DNA from: CAZSAL01 sp964604825
GTDB taxonomy: Bacteria; Elusimicrobiota; Elusimicrobia; 2-01-FULL-59-12
Length of the DNA stretch: 57,984 nt
Direction of reading: 5' to 3'
Assembly: GCA_964604825.1 (NCBI GenBank)
Contig: CAZSAL010000012.1
Location: forward strand, 1-57,984
Translations under genes and position numbers: made by a program
Notes under the pieces: model-generated
Databases searched by the model: none
The model's input: only the letters and a program-made list of their open reading frames with translations
Told to the model about the DNA's origin: nothing
Part shown: one piece after another, positions 49,186 through 57,930 of the stretch
Layout: each line of letters opens with the position of its first letter
Numbering within the stretch: the first letter of the stretch is position 1

Positions 49186-49506
49186 ATGCGTGGTTCAAGC
49201 CAGATGCTCCCTCCGGAAACCCGCTTTCACAAAGGAAAATGTCCAAATTGCGGGCTCGTTAAAGACTATTGGTCAAACGAAGGCGAAGGCTATACGCATG
49301 AAGGCGAAACCTACTGCTGCAAAGGGTGCTGTGAAAAAACCGGGTGTTTCTGTCTCCGCGAAAGACCTGTTGTCGGACAGAAGGGCATTTGGATTGACCG
49401 CAACATCCTTCCGGAGAGGCGTGTAGAAAAACGTCCCTGGCCTCCGGAGTCAGAACGCCGTTCGAAATCCTCTCAAACCCGGGATAATCCCGAATCTAAA
49501 AACTGA
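49186..49506 (+). CDS. Cys-rich metal-binding protein, metallothionein-like
   Basis: 106 residues; ATG 49204 is an alternative start. Nine cysteines cluster in CPNCG...YCCKGCCEKTGCFC, a pattern reminiscent of prokaryotic metallothionein or zinc-ribbon proteins. The C-terminal half is basic and Pro-rich, without cysteines. It would bind Zn or Cu-type ions in the cytoplasm. The frame was chosen over an overlapping ORF (49151-49426) because the Cys pattern is coherent. Confidence 0.6.
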   Translation: MRGSSQMLPPETRFHKGKCPNCGLVKDYWSNEGEGYTHEGETYCCKGCCEKTGCFCLRERPVVGQKGIWIDRNILPERRVEKRPWPPESERRSKSSQTRDNPESKN

Positions 49507-49532
49507 GACTTCCACAAACCCTATAGGAAAAA

Positions 49533-49607
49533 GTCTCATCCCCGAATGTCGTAATCGGGGATTTATATGAAACAGCCGGATTCCCGGTTACGGCCGCGGG
49601 AATGACA
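49533..49607. repeat. Family B repeat, intergenic
   Basis: Contains ATCCCCGAATGTCGTAATCG then GGGAT, and GGATTCCCGGTTACGGCCGC then GGGAATGACA. Shares the ends and GTCGTAATCGG with the priA copy at 20491. It lies just before the GH15 gene. Confidence 0.6.
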
Positions 49608-49611
49608 CAAT

Positions 49612-51546
49612 GTGTCGGTCACTCTCCTCGGTTGTGGCGTGTCAAATAAAGGGATGAAAGCGCTTCCTGCCGAACGCATCAGCGCGGTAAATATCGCCAA
49701 TGTACGACCTGCAAACCGTTATAAGCCGATAGAAAACTACGGCGTTATCGGCAACCTGCATACTGTGGCTCTGGTCGGCATCGACGGTTCCATTGACTGG
49801 TGCTGCCTGCCTCATTTTGACTCCCCGTCAATTTTTGGCGCTATCCTGGACGCGGATCGCGGCGGCTATTTCAGAATTTACGCGGTGCGCGAATCCACCC
49901 ATAAGCAGATGTATTTCTCCGACACAAACATCCTTTTGACCCGGTTTTTGAATCCCGACGGCGTGGGTGAAATTATTGATTTCATGCCTATCGCGGCTGA
50001 TCCCACGGACGATAAAAATGCCCACGAACTTTACCGGATACTCCGGGTTGTCAAAGGGAAAGTCCGGTTCCGCATCGAATGCTACCCGGTCTTTAATTAC
50101 GGCAGGGAAAAACCACTGGTGAGGAAACATAAATGCGGTTTTGTTTTTCATTCCAGGGATATGGACCTGGCGCTGCACTCGGCGCAGCCGCTGAAAATTA
50201 ACGGTGGAGGGGTCTGGGGGGAATTCACTCTGAATGAGGGCGATACCCGCTGTTTCGTGCTGCGGTACGTTGAGAAGGGATGCCGGCAGTCGCTCTGCAG
50301 CCTCCCGGAGCACTGCAATGACGCATTCGAATCTACGGGAGCTTACTGGCGCAACTGGATCCGCCCTATGAAGTATTCCGGCAGATGGCGCGAAATGGTC
50401 ACTCGGTCTGCGCTGGTTTTAAAGCTGCTGACTTTTGCTCCTTCCGGAGCGATAGTCGCAGCGCCGACAATGGGCCTGCCGGAAGTGATCAGAGGATCCC
50501 GCAACTGGGATTACCGCTACTCCTGGATCCGCGACGCAAGCTTCACGCTTTACGGGCTTCTCCGCCTCGGTTTCAGCGACGAGGCCGCGGCTTTCATGAA
50601 TTGGCTGCAGGAGCGCATGAAAGAAATAGGCCCTGACGGATCCCTGAAAATACTTTACGGGCTTCACGGCGAGCAGCAGATTGCGGAAAGCGAACTCAAC
50701 TACCTTGAGGGATACCGCGGATCGAGGCCTGTTCGCGTCGGTAATGAGGCTGGAGGCCAGCTCCAGCTCGATATCTATGGCGAATTAATGGATTCGGTTT
50801 ATCTCTATAACAAGTTTGGTTCCCCTATAGGCTACGAGCTCTGGGCAAATCTGCGGAAACTGCTCGGCTACGTCTGCCGCCACTGGAAGGACAAAGATCG
50901 TGGGATATGGGAATTCCGCGCCGTCCCGACCAAAACTTGCGCCGGGAACGGCGCCGGCGATTTTCATTTCACTTATTCCAAGGTCATGTGCTGGGTGGCC
51001 GTAGACCGTGGCCTGCGGCTGGCGCAGAAACGCAGTCTTCCGGCGGACTGGGGCTTGTGGGTTCGCACGAGGGACGAGATTTACGAAGACATCATGCGTA
51101 ACGGCTGGAATCCCAGGCTGCGGTCTTTTGTCCAGTATTACGGATCGGAAAGGACCGATGCTTCCACTCTGATCATGCCGCTGGTTAAATTTATTTCGCC
51201 GACTGATCCCCGCATGATCGGCACGATCGACCGCATAAAAAACACGCTTGTATCCGACAGCCTGGTAAAACGCTACGAATATGACAGCGCTGTAGCAGCC
51301 AGGGAAAGCGTGGGGGAAGGTTCGTTTTCCATGTGCACTTTCTGGTATGTGGAAGCTCTGGCACGCGCCGGCAGAGCGGAGGAGGCGCGCTGGGTCTTTG
51401 AGAAAATGCTGAGCTACGCCAACCATCTGGGCCTTTTTGCAGAGGAAATCGGTCCGAGCGGCGAGCAACTGGGTAATTTCCCTCAGGCCTTCACTCATCT
51501 GGGACTGATCAGCGCCGCCTACAATCTGAACAAGATCCTGGGCTGA
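49612..51546 (+). CDS. Glycoside hydrolase family 15 protein (glucoamylase/trehalase-like)
   Basis: 644 residues from GTG 49612; ATG 49654 is equally possible as no good ribosome-binding site decides. GVIGNLHTVALVGIDGSIDW and CCLPHFDSPSIFGAILD start the N-terminal domain. The catalytic (alpha/alpha)6 barrel has RGSRNWDYRYSWIRDASFTL, DRGIWEFR (first catalytic Glu region), HFTYSKVMCWVAVDRGLRLA and EEIGPSGEQLGNFPQAFTHL (second Glu region). Bacterial members cleave alpha-glucans or trehalose. Likely partner of the debranching enzyme. Confidence 0.92.
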   Translation: MSVTLLGCGVSNKGMKALPAERISAVNIANVRPANRYKPIENYGVIGNLHTVALVGIDGSIDWCCLPHFDSPSIFGAILDADRGGYFRIYAVRESTHKQMYFSDTNILLTRFLNPDGVGEIIDFMPIAADPTDDKNAHELYRILRVVKGKVRFRIECYPVFNYGREKPLVRKHKCGFVFHSRDMDLALHSAQPLKINGGGVWGEFTLNEGDTRCFVLRYVEKGCRQSLCSLPEHCNDAFESTGAYWRNWIRPMKYSGRWREMVTRSALVLKLLTFAPSGAIVAAPTMGLPEVIRGSRNWDYRYSWIRDASFTLYGLLRLGFSDEAAAFMNWLQERMKEIGPDGSLKILYGLHGEQQIAESELNYLEGYRGSRPVRVGNEAGGQLQLDIYGELMDSVYLYNKFGSPIGYELWANLRKLLGYVCRHWKDKDRGIWEFRAVPTKTCAGNGAGDFHFTYSKVMCWVAVDRGLRLAQKRSLPADWGLWVRTRDEIYEDIMRNGWNPRLRSFVQYYGSERTDASTLIMPLVKFISPTDPRMIGTIDRIKNTLVSDSLVKRYEYDSAVAARESVGEGSFSMCTFWYVEALARAGRAEEARWVFEKMLSYANHLGLFAEEIGPSGEQLGNFPQAFTHLGLISAAYNLNKILG

Positions 51547-51568
51547 TACGGAGAATCTAAGCGAAGAT

Positions 51569-52279
51569 ATGAGAAATGTGGAAGCGATGAAATCATTTTT
51601 GGAAGCTCTAGGACGGACAAGACATGTAACCGCTCCGGCGGGCCGGACGGTCAGGGAAGGAATTAATCCCTTTATAACCATCTCGCGGGAAACCGGCGCC
51701 GGAGGCCATACGCTGGCATGCGCTTTGATCGACCTATTCGAGAAGCGCGGCATGACAGGCTGGCGTCTTTTCGATGCGGAGACCTGCCGCGCCCTTCTTG
51801 CCGACAAGGGATTATGGACTTCATTCAGGGAACTGGCTTCGGAAGAATTTCATTCCGCCGTCGAAGATGCGCTTCTGCAGATGTTCACCGGCAGGCCGCC
51901 GCAGGAAATAGTTTATAACCGGATGTTTGCGGCCATCCGCACGTTTGCCGTTTTTGGAAAGGTCATTGTGCTGGGTCGCGGAGGGGCCTGCATTACGGCA
52001 AATCTTCCTAAAGGGACGCACGTAAGGCTGGTTGCGCCTCCGGCATGGCGCATGGAGCGTTTGAAGCGGATCTATGGCTGGGACGAAAAACAGGCGCGGC
52101 GCTACTTGATTGAAACGGACGCATCCCGATCCGCGCTCGTACGCCGTTGTTTCAACAGGAACAGCGATGATCCGCTGCTTTACGATCTGACTATTAATGT
52201 CGGCAGGATTCCAATTAACGAAACCGCCTCTCTTATCTTGGAAATGGTTCAATACTCCGAAAGCGCCGCGTTCGCTTAA
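51569..52279 (+). CDS. Cytidylate kinase-like family protein
   Basis: 236 residues (ATG 51587 is an alternative). PFITISRETGAGGHTLACAL is a P-loop variant typical of the cytidylate-kinase-like family. VIVLGRGGACITANLPKGTH and VRLVAPPAWRMERLKRIYGW are its other conserved blocks. It is not the housekeeping Cmk. The phosphate acceptor is unknown. It lies between the GH15 and deacetylase genes and probably shares the GH15 transcript. Confidence 0.82.
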   Translation: MRNVEAMKSFLEALGRTRHVTAPAGRTVREGINPFITISRETGAGGHTLACALIDLFEKRGMTGWRLFDAETCRALLADKGLWTSFRELASEEFHSAVEDALLQMFTGRPPQEIVYNRMFAAIRTFAVFGKVIVLGRGGACITANLPKGTHVRLVAPPAWRMERLKRIYGWDEKQARRYLIETDASRSALVRRCFNRNSDDPLLYDLTINVGRIPINETASLILEMVQYSESAAFA

Positions 52280-52320
52280 ATCGGCAATCACTCCTTCGTT
52301 TAAATTGTTACTCTAATAAC

Positions 52321-53028
52321 ATGGCCAGATCCAGATTAAAAGTCGCCGGTCTGATTTTCTTCATTGCCCTAAGCGCCGAAGCGCGCGTGCGGCAGAACAG
52401 GCCGGGAATCGTATACTGGCACGGCAGCCCGATGGAACACAAAGTGGCTCTTACCTTTGACGACGGCCCGAATGAGCCCTATACCTCCGAAATACTCAAG
52501 ATCCTGAGCGATTATCATGTGAAGGCGACCTTTTTTCTGGTGGGAGCCAATGTGGACCATTATCCGGACGTCGCCGGAAAAATTGTCCGGGAAGGCCACT
52601 CTATCGGTAACCACAGCTATGGCCACCCTGATCTCATCCTGGATTTAAATCCTGCGGTGCGCCGGCAGATCCTGCGCGCCGAAACAGCCATCGAGAGTGC
52701 TACCGGGAAATCGCCGACGCTTTTCCGCCCGCCTTATGGGGCGGTTGATCCCCTGACGTTGAAACAGACCGAAGATCTGGGTTATGTGGTCATTCTCTGG
52801 TCCGTGGCATCGCGCGATTGGACCATGCCCGGAGTTTCCAGGGTCGTGCGGAACGTCCTGATCCACGTGCAGAACGGATCCATAATTTTAATGCACGATG
52901 GAGCCGAAACCCGTCACGGCGCAGATCGCAGCCAGACCGTTGCCGCGCTGCCTGTCATAATCACGGAACTGCGGAAACAGGGCTATGAATTTGTCACAAT
53001 CCCCGAGCTCCTGCACCTGAACGAATAA
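52321..53028 (+). CDS. Polysaccharide deacetylase (NodB domain)
   Basis: 235 residues. A short signal segment (AGLIFFIALSAEA) is followed by VALTFDDGPNEPYTSEILKI, EGHSIGNHSYGHPDL (metal-binding His pair), LFRPPYGAVDP and GSIILMHDGAETRHG, which are motifs 1-5 of carbohydrate esterase family 4. It deacetylates peptidoglycan or another N-acetylated glycan in the periplasm. No Shine-Dalgarno sequence is visible. A TACTCT box lies 6 bases before the ATG, so a leaderless message is possible. Confidence 0.92.
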   Translation: MARSRLKVAGLIFFIALSAEARVRQNRPGIVYWHGSPMEHKVALTFDDGPNEPYTSEILKILSDYHVKATFFLVGANVDHYPDVAGKIVREGHSIGNHSYGHPDLILDLNPAVRRQILRAETAIESATGKSPTLFRPPYGAVDPLTLKQTEDLGYVVILWSVASRDWTMPGVSRVVRNVLIHVQNGSIILMHDGAETRHGADRSQTVAALPVIITELRKQGYEFVTIPELLHLNE

Positions 53029-53051
53029 TTCTGTGATAAAATACTGCACCC

Positions 53052-56000
53052 GTGGCGATTCCAAAATTTCGTTTAGAAGCGGATGCCTTTGTAATCGAAA
53101 ATTACAATGACACCCGCACTTTTTCCAGCTTCCTTCCCGGAATAGCGGGGGAACTGGGAAAACCTCTCTGGCTTTTCTACACAAACCGCGGCCAATGCGT
53201 TTCAAGTTTCGGCGTGCGCGACAAAAACGGCGCTATGCTCGAATTTTATCCCGCGAACAAGGCCTATAATGTCACCCCGATCATGGGGTTCCGCACATTT
53301 TTACGGGCAGGAAGCGGATCACGCGCGAACTTTCAGGAGGCTTTCCGTAGCGGGAACGTCAGCCGTCAGATCATGCGCATACGTCCGCATGAGATCGAAC
53401 TGGAAGAGCTTTTCCCAGGCGGGCTTTCCGTCAGTTCCGTGGTTTTCAACGCGCCAAATGAAAACCTTCCCTTTCTCATACGCGATATCCGGTTTGCCAA
53501 CGAAGGTAAACGCCCCATAGACCTGGAAGTGGTGGACGGGTTGCCTCAGATAGCTCCTTTCGGCCTGAACGACTGGCTGCTCAAGCACATGTCCCGGACG
53601 ATGGAGGCTTTTGCCGAGGTCCGGCACAGCGATAAAAATCTGCCGTTCTATAAATTAAAAGTCGAACCGAGCGATAAACCCGAGGTGCAGTGGATCGAGG
53701 GCGGTTTTTTCGCCTTCTCGTCCGCCACCGAGCCTCTGGCGGACGCCCGCCAGCGCAGCAGCGGCGGGCGCTGTCTTAAAATGATCGTCGATCCGGCGAT
53801 TGTCTTCGGCGAAGACACCAGTTTCACCGTCCCCCGCCTTTTCCAGAGCAGGCGCAATTTCGCCTCCCTGACGCAGCGCACGGAGTCCCTTACGGCTTCG
53901 GCCTTTTCCACATTTTCCTGCCGTCTCGCTCCGGGCAAATCCTTCACGATTCATTCGTTTTACGGGCAGTCGAACTCCTGGCAGGAAGCGGCGTCTTTGC
54001 GCGAGCGCCTTTTGAAGGATCCGGAATACACCTCTAAGAAGCGCGAAGAAAACCGCAGCATGATCCGGCAGCTGACGGATCTTTTCCCGCTGCATACGGG
54101 GGACGGCCGCCTTGATGCTTATACGCGCCAGGCGTTTCTCGATAACATCCTGCGCGGCGGCCGGCCTATCGCCGTCACATCGGAAAAGAACTGCAGTGTG
54201 TTCCACTATTTCTCGCGCAAGCACGGCGACATGGAGCGCGACTATAACTTTTTCGAAGTGTCGCCGGGCTATTTTTCCCAGGGGAGCGGAAATTTCCGGG
54301 ACGTCAACCAGAACCGGCGTTCCGAAGTCATGCTTTTCCCGGATGTGCACACCGCAAATATTGAAACGTTCTTTAACCTTATCCAGCTGGACGGCTTTAA
54401 TCCGCTGATCATTCAGCACGAGAAATTCTATATGGAGCCCGAAGCTGCGTCCGTCCTGGAGATTTTTGCCGGGGATAAGGAACGCGAATCGTTGAAATCG
54501 TTTTTGGTCCGGCCTTTCAGTCCCGGCGCGTTATTCGAGCGGTTACTGCAGATTCATCCGGGCCGGTCCGATGCCTATCAGACTTTTCTATACATTCTTG
54601 GAAGGTCGCGGAAAATCCAGGAGGCCGCTCATGGCGAGGGGTTCTGGGTTGATCACTGGACATATAACCTTGATCTGCTGGAAAACTATGCGGCGGTTTA
54701 TCCCGACGGAATGAAGGATCTTTTCTCCCGCCGCGATTTTACCTGGTTTGACAGCGATCACATTGTGCAGCCGCGTTCCCGGAAATATGTGCGCCGCAAA
54801 GACGGTTCTATCAGGCAGCTGCATGCCGTTGTGCCTGATGAAGAAAAAAGAAACCTTATCCGCCAGAGGACGTTTGATCCGCATAAGGTCCGTACGCGGC
54901 ATGGCCAGGGTGATATCTACGGCACCACGCTGCTGGTGAAGGTTCTGGGAATTATCGGGATTAAAGCGGCTTCGCTTGACCCTTTCGGAATCGGAATTGA
55001 AATGGAAGCGGACAGGCCCGGCTGGTGCGACGCTCTTAACGGATTGCCCGCGCTCTTTGGATCCTCCTCAAACGAATCTTTCGAACTCAAGAGGCTGGCC
55101 GTGTACGTACAGGATCTGTTACCCGTGCTTTTTGGCGACGGGGGCGAACCGTCCGGCGCGGCAGTAATGCCTGTGGAGCTGGCGGAATTATTGACCGCGG
55201 TGACCGGGATACTTTCTGCTCCGAAAGAAGATTTCTTCGAGACGTGGGATGCGCTGGCGTCGCTCAAAGAGCAGTTTAGAGAGCGCACGCGGCTGGGCAT
55301 TGACGGAGAGGAACGCGGCTTGAACCGCGGAGAGATAGAGACATTTTTGGCGGCGGTGATCCGCACGCTCGAAGCCGGGCTGTCAAAGGCATTTCGCCCT
55401 GACGGTTTGTGCGTTACATATTTTATTCATGAAGTGACGCGCTGGGAGGCGATACCTGCGCCGGCCCAGGCCGAGGCAAAGCCTGCGCTCTTTGAACACG
55501 TCCGGGCGCTCGAATTCCGCCAGCAGCCGGTGACTCCTTTCCTGGAAGGACCGGTGCACGGCCTGCGCACGATTGGCGATAGGGAAAAAGCCCGCAGGCT
55601 TTACCGGGCCGTTAAAAATTCAGGTCTCTACGACCGTTCCTTGAAAATGTTCCGGTTGAACCTTCCGCTGGACGGTGAATCCGACGAGATCGGGCGGGAG
55701 AAGATTTTTACTCCGGGATGGCTCGAGAACGAGTCGGTTTTCCTGCACATGGCCTACAAATTCATGCTCGAGACTCTGCGCAGCGGCCTGGCGGAGGAAT
55801 TTTTCGCGGATCTGCGCGGCGGGCTGGTCGCTTTCCAGGATCCGGCGCGCTATGGGCGTTCCATCCTGGAGAACTCTTCTTTTATCGCCAGCAGCCGCTT
55901 CCCGGACATCCAGGAGCATGGCCGCGGTTTCGTCGCGCGGTTGACTGGAGCTACGGCGGAATGGATAAGCATGGTGCTTTACATGGGGCTGGGCGCCAGG

Positions 56001-56315
56001 CCGTTCCAGTGGAAAAACGGCAAGCTGATTTTTGAGCCGAAACCGGCGATAGCCGGCTGGCTTTTCAATAAAAAGGCGGCGGGCGAATTTGAGAAAAACA
56101 CCTTCGGCTTTCGCCTGATGGGGCAAACCTGGATCGTCTACCGCAACCCGTCGAGAAGAAACACTTTCGGGGACGAAGCTGTCCAGCCGGTGCGGTTTGA
56201 TCTGCTGTATGAGGACGGGCGCGTGGCTTCCTACGACGGCGCCTTCCTGCCTGACCCATTTGCCCGCGAACTGCGCGAAGGCAAATTATCCCGCCTGACA
56301 ATAGACCTCGCCTGA
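53052..56315 (+). CDS. Large GH94/GH161-like glycan phosphorylase-type protein
   Basis: 1087 residues, GTG start. The N-terminal half is a beta-sandwich region (YNDTRTFSSFLPGIAGELGK; VSSVVFNAPNENLPFLIRDI). The helical barrel follows (FFEVSPGYFSQGSGNFRDVN; GFWVDHWTYNLDLLENYAAV; GIEMEADRPGWCDALNGLPA with the Asp at the catalytic position). A small C-terminal beta domain ends it. It is similar to cellobiose/laminaribiose phosphorylases, so it likely phosphorolyses a beta-glucan; substrate uncertain. No Shine-Dalgarno sequence; TAAAAT lies 9 bases before the GTG. Its stop codon overlaps a repeat end (56314). Confidence 0.75.
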   Translation: MAIPKFRLEADAFVIENYNDTRTFSSFLPGIAGELGKPLWLFYTNRGQCVSSFGVRDKNGAMLEFYPANKAYNVTPIMGFRTFLRAGSGSRANFQEAFRSGNVSRQIMRIRPHEIELEELFPGGLSVSSVVFNAPNENLPFLIRDIRFANEGKRPIDLEVVDGLPQIAPFGLNDWLLKHMSRTMEAFAEVRHSDKNLPFYKLKVEPSDKPEVQWIEGGFFAFSSATEPLADARQRSSGGRCLKMIVDPAIVFGEDTSFTVPRLFQSRRNFASLTQRTESLTASAFSTFSCRLAPGKSFTIHSFYGQSNSWQEAASLRERLLKDPEYTSKKREENRSMIRQLTDLFPLHTGDGRLDAYTRQAFLDNILRGGRPIAVTSEKNCSVFHYFSRKHGDMERDYNFFEVSPGYFSQGSGNFRDVNQNRRSEVMLFPDVHTANIETFFNLIQLDGFNPLIIQHEKFYMEPEAASVLEIFAGDKERESLKSFLVRPFSPGALFERLLQIHPGRSDAYQTFLYILGRSRKIQEAAHGEGFWVDHWTYNLDLLENYAAVYPDGMKDLFSRRDFTWFDSDHIVQPRSRKYVRRKDGSIRQLHAVVPDEEKRNLIRQRTFDPHKVRTRHGQGDIYGTTLLVKVLGIIGIKAASLDPFGIGIEMEADRPGWCDALNGLPALFGSSSNESFELKRLAVYVQDLLPVLFGDGGEPSGAAVMPVELAELLTAVTGILSAPKEDFFETWDALASLKEQFRERTRLGIDGEERGLNRGEIETFLAAVIRTLEAGLSKAFRPDGLCVTYFIHEVTRWEAIPAPAQAEAKPALFEHVRALEFRQQPVTPFLEGPVHGLRTIGDREKARRLYRAVKNSGLYDRSLKMFRLNLPLDGESDEIGREKIFTPGWLENESVFLHMAYKFMLETLRSGLAEEFFADLRGGLVAFQDPARYGRSILENSSFIASSRFPDIQEHGRGFVARLTGATAEWISMVLYMGLGARPFQWKNGKLIFEPKPAIAGWLFNKKAAGEFEKNTFGFRLMGQTWIVYRNPSRRNTFGDEAVQPVRFDLLYEDGRVASYDGAFLPDPFARELREGKLSRLTIDLA

Positions 56316-56393
56316 ATCTCTTTAGTTGTACGGCGGGGTTTCTCTCAAGAACTCCCTCTCCCCCAAGACGTCTGTGGGGAGAGGGGAGGGGGC
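56314..56393. repeat. MITE left end plus family A hairpin
   Basis: 56314-56338 repeats the left end of the 1364-1492 element (GAATCTCTTTAGTTGTACGG then CGGGG). It is followed at 56352-56388 by a family A-like CCCTCTCCCCCAAG/TGGGGAGAGGGGAGGG hairpin. It fills the gap between convergent genes. Confidence 0.65.
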
Positions 56394-56394
56394 G

Positions 56395-57624
56395 TTATAG
56401 TAAATACCACGGAACAGCGGTGACGTTGGGCGACAGGCGCCCGATATCCGAAGCCTGGCTTACGATAAATCCTTTTCGTGAAACGCCCGAAAGTGTTTGC
56501 CAGCGTTCAAGAGACTGATAGTGGGCGGAATAAATCGTAGAAGTCAGCTTGATCTCGATCGGAAAAATCTCACCTCCCAGGTCGATTAAAAGGTCAACCT
56601 CAATGCCGGAAACGGCTCGCCAGAAGTAGAGGCATCCTTCCGGGCCGCCCAGGGAACTAAGCGTTTTCGCGAAATTCGAAACTACCGCTGTTTCAAACAA
56701 AGCGCCCGCCATGGGGCTATGAAGAAGATGATCCGGAGTTTGCAGGCCTACCAGATGTGCCGCCAACCCGGTATCAAAGAAGTATAGCTTCGGCCTTTTG
56801 ATGACTCGTTTGCCAAAATTGGCGTGATATGGAGGCAGCAAAAAAATCAGCGAGCTTCTTTCGAGCATGGCGATCCATGATCGAACCGCAGGCTGAGATA
56901 TCCCAAGTTCGCGCGACAAAGAAGCCACATCAAGTTCGGTGGCAGTCCGTCCGGCCAGAAGCTTGAGGAAACGTTGAAAGTCATAAAGGTTTTCTTCGCG
57001 GATATTCCCGCGCACATCTCTGTCGAGATAGGTTTGAATATAGCTCGAATACCATAAATCTTGAGGAAAATCAGGTTTTTCCCAAAGTTCAGGGTAGCTT
57101 CCGCGCAGCAGCCATTTCCCCAGGTCAAGAGACGCCGGTTTCTTTTCGCCAGACGGCAAGTTGTTCAATGCTTCAAGATAAGACAGTAACGAAGAAGCAG
57201 GAGGTTCTTGAGTCCGCAAGGCTTCTGCGATGGAAAAAGGCTGCATTTGGAGAATAGCCGCGCGTCCCGCAAGCGATTCCGCAACATTTTTCATCAGGTT
57301 AAAATGCTGGGAGCCCGTTATCACCCATTGTCCAGGCTGCTTGTGTTCATCGATCGCAGCCTTTATATAAGATAAGAGATCCGGTACATGTTGAATTTCA
57401 TCGATAAGAAGAGGTGGGTGATAGCGTGACAGAAATCCCCTTGGATCGTTGTGAGCCAAATCCCTCTTATCCAGTTCATCCAGGAGAACATACCGATAAT
57501 CGGGTCCCAGTGCGTGGCGCAGAAACGTGGTTTTTCCCGCCTGCCGTGCGCCCGTTAGAACAACAGCAGGAAACGACTGTACTGCTTTCTTAAAGAGAGG
57601 ATCGATCCAGCGCGAGAAGTACAT
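56395..57624 (-). CDS. AAA+ ATPase with DUF4143 domain
   Basis: 409 residues. The P-loop is VVLTGARQAGKTTFLRHALG, Walker B is LLIDEIQHVPDLLSYI, and the sensor is WVITGSQHFNLMKNVAESLA with GR. The C-terminal DUF4143 part (WRAVSGIEVDLLIDLGGEIF, PIEIK) has a restriction-endonuclease-like E-x-D...E-x-K pattern. Such proteins are common mobile-gene cargo of unclear function. It is transcribed from a consensus promoter 6 bases upstream of the ATG, with a palindromic operator. Confidence 0.88.
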   Translation of the reverse strand: MYFSRWIDPLFKKAVQSFPAVVLTGARQAGKTTFLRHALGPDYRYVLLDELDKRDLAHNDPRGFLSRYHPPLLIDEIQHVPDLLSYIKAAIDEHKQPGQWVITGSQHFNLMKNVAESLAGRAAILQMQPFSIAEALRTQEPPASSLLSYLEALNNLPSGEKKPASLDLGKWLLRGSYPELWEKPDFPQDLWYSSYIQTYLDRDVRGNIREENLYDFQRFLKLLAGRTATELDVASLSRELGISQPAVRSWIAMLERSSLIFLLPPYHANFGKRVIKRPKLYFFDTGLAAHLVGLQTPDHLLHSPMAGALFETAVVSNFAKTLSSLGGPEGCLYFWRAVSGIEVDLLIDLGGEIFPIEIKLTSTIYSAHYQSLERWQTLSGVSRKGFIVSQASDIGRLSPNVTAVPWYLL

Positions 57625-57625
57625 G

Positions 57626-57659
57626 TGACCATTATAAAGCGGGACTTTACAATGGTCAA
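57626..57659 (-). promoter_or_regulatory. Leaderless promoter and operator of the AAA ATPase gene
   Basis: On the minus strand TTGACC (57654-57659), 17-base spacer, TATAAT (57631-57636), then 6 bases to the ATG. The whole promoter lies in an inverted repeat: TGACCATTATAAAG (57626-57639) and CTTTACAATGGTCA (57645-57658), one mismatch. Confidence 0.8.
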
Positions 57660-57762
57660 TGGTTAGTTTTCGTCTCGACCTCCCCTAACTTTTTGATGGG
57701 TGAGGTCGTGAACAGAATTGTCTGTCGTTCCAAAGTTAAAATTGCAGGATTTTCCAAAATTG

Positions 57763-57825
57763 CCTCACCGGGTCTTCGACCACCCTCTCCCTCGGGGAGA
57801 GGGGAGGGTGAGGCTCCCCTCGTCA
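57763..57825 (+). repeat. Family A repeat, intergenic
   Basis: CCACCCTCTCCCTCGGGGAG then AGGGGAGGGTGAGGCT, aligning with 62-118. In the 57660-57894 gap it is the main feature; a small CGACCTC/GAGGTCG dyad (about 57676-57707) lies before it. Confidence 0.7.
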
Positions 57826-57894
57826 CCGCGGGCGACGCTATAGGCAACGGGGGCCAAATTCACTCCAACCGGGAAAATTAGCGGCGGCCTTGGT

Positions 57895-57923
57895 TTGACT
57901 ATGTATTATCGATTAAGTATGCT
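57895..57923 (+). promoter_or_regulatory. Promoter of the last gene, apparently leaderless
   Basis: TTGACT (57895-57900), 17-base spacer, TATGCT (57918-57923). The ATG at 57931 is 7 bases downstream, with no room for a Shine-Dalgarno sequence. Confidence 0.65.
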
Positions 57924-57930
57924 TCCAGTC

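Noticed and set aside
49151..49426. 91-codon ORF overlapping the Cys-rich gene
   Set aside because: Shifts the Cys-rich region into a Lys/Ala-rich frame without a coherent pattern.
50785..51807. 340-codon minus-strand ORF
   Set aside because: Antisense to the GH15 gene and no recognisable motifs.
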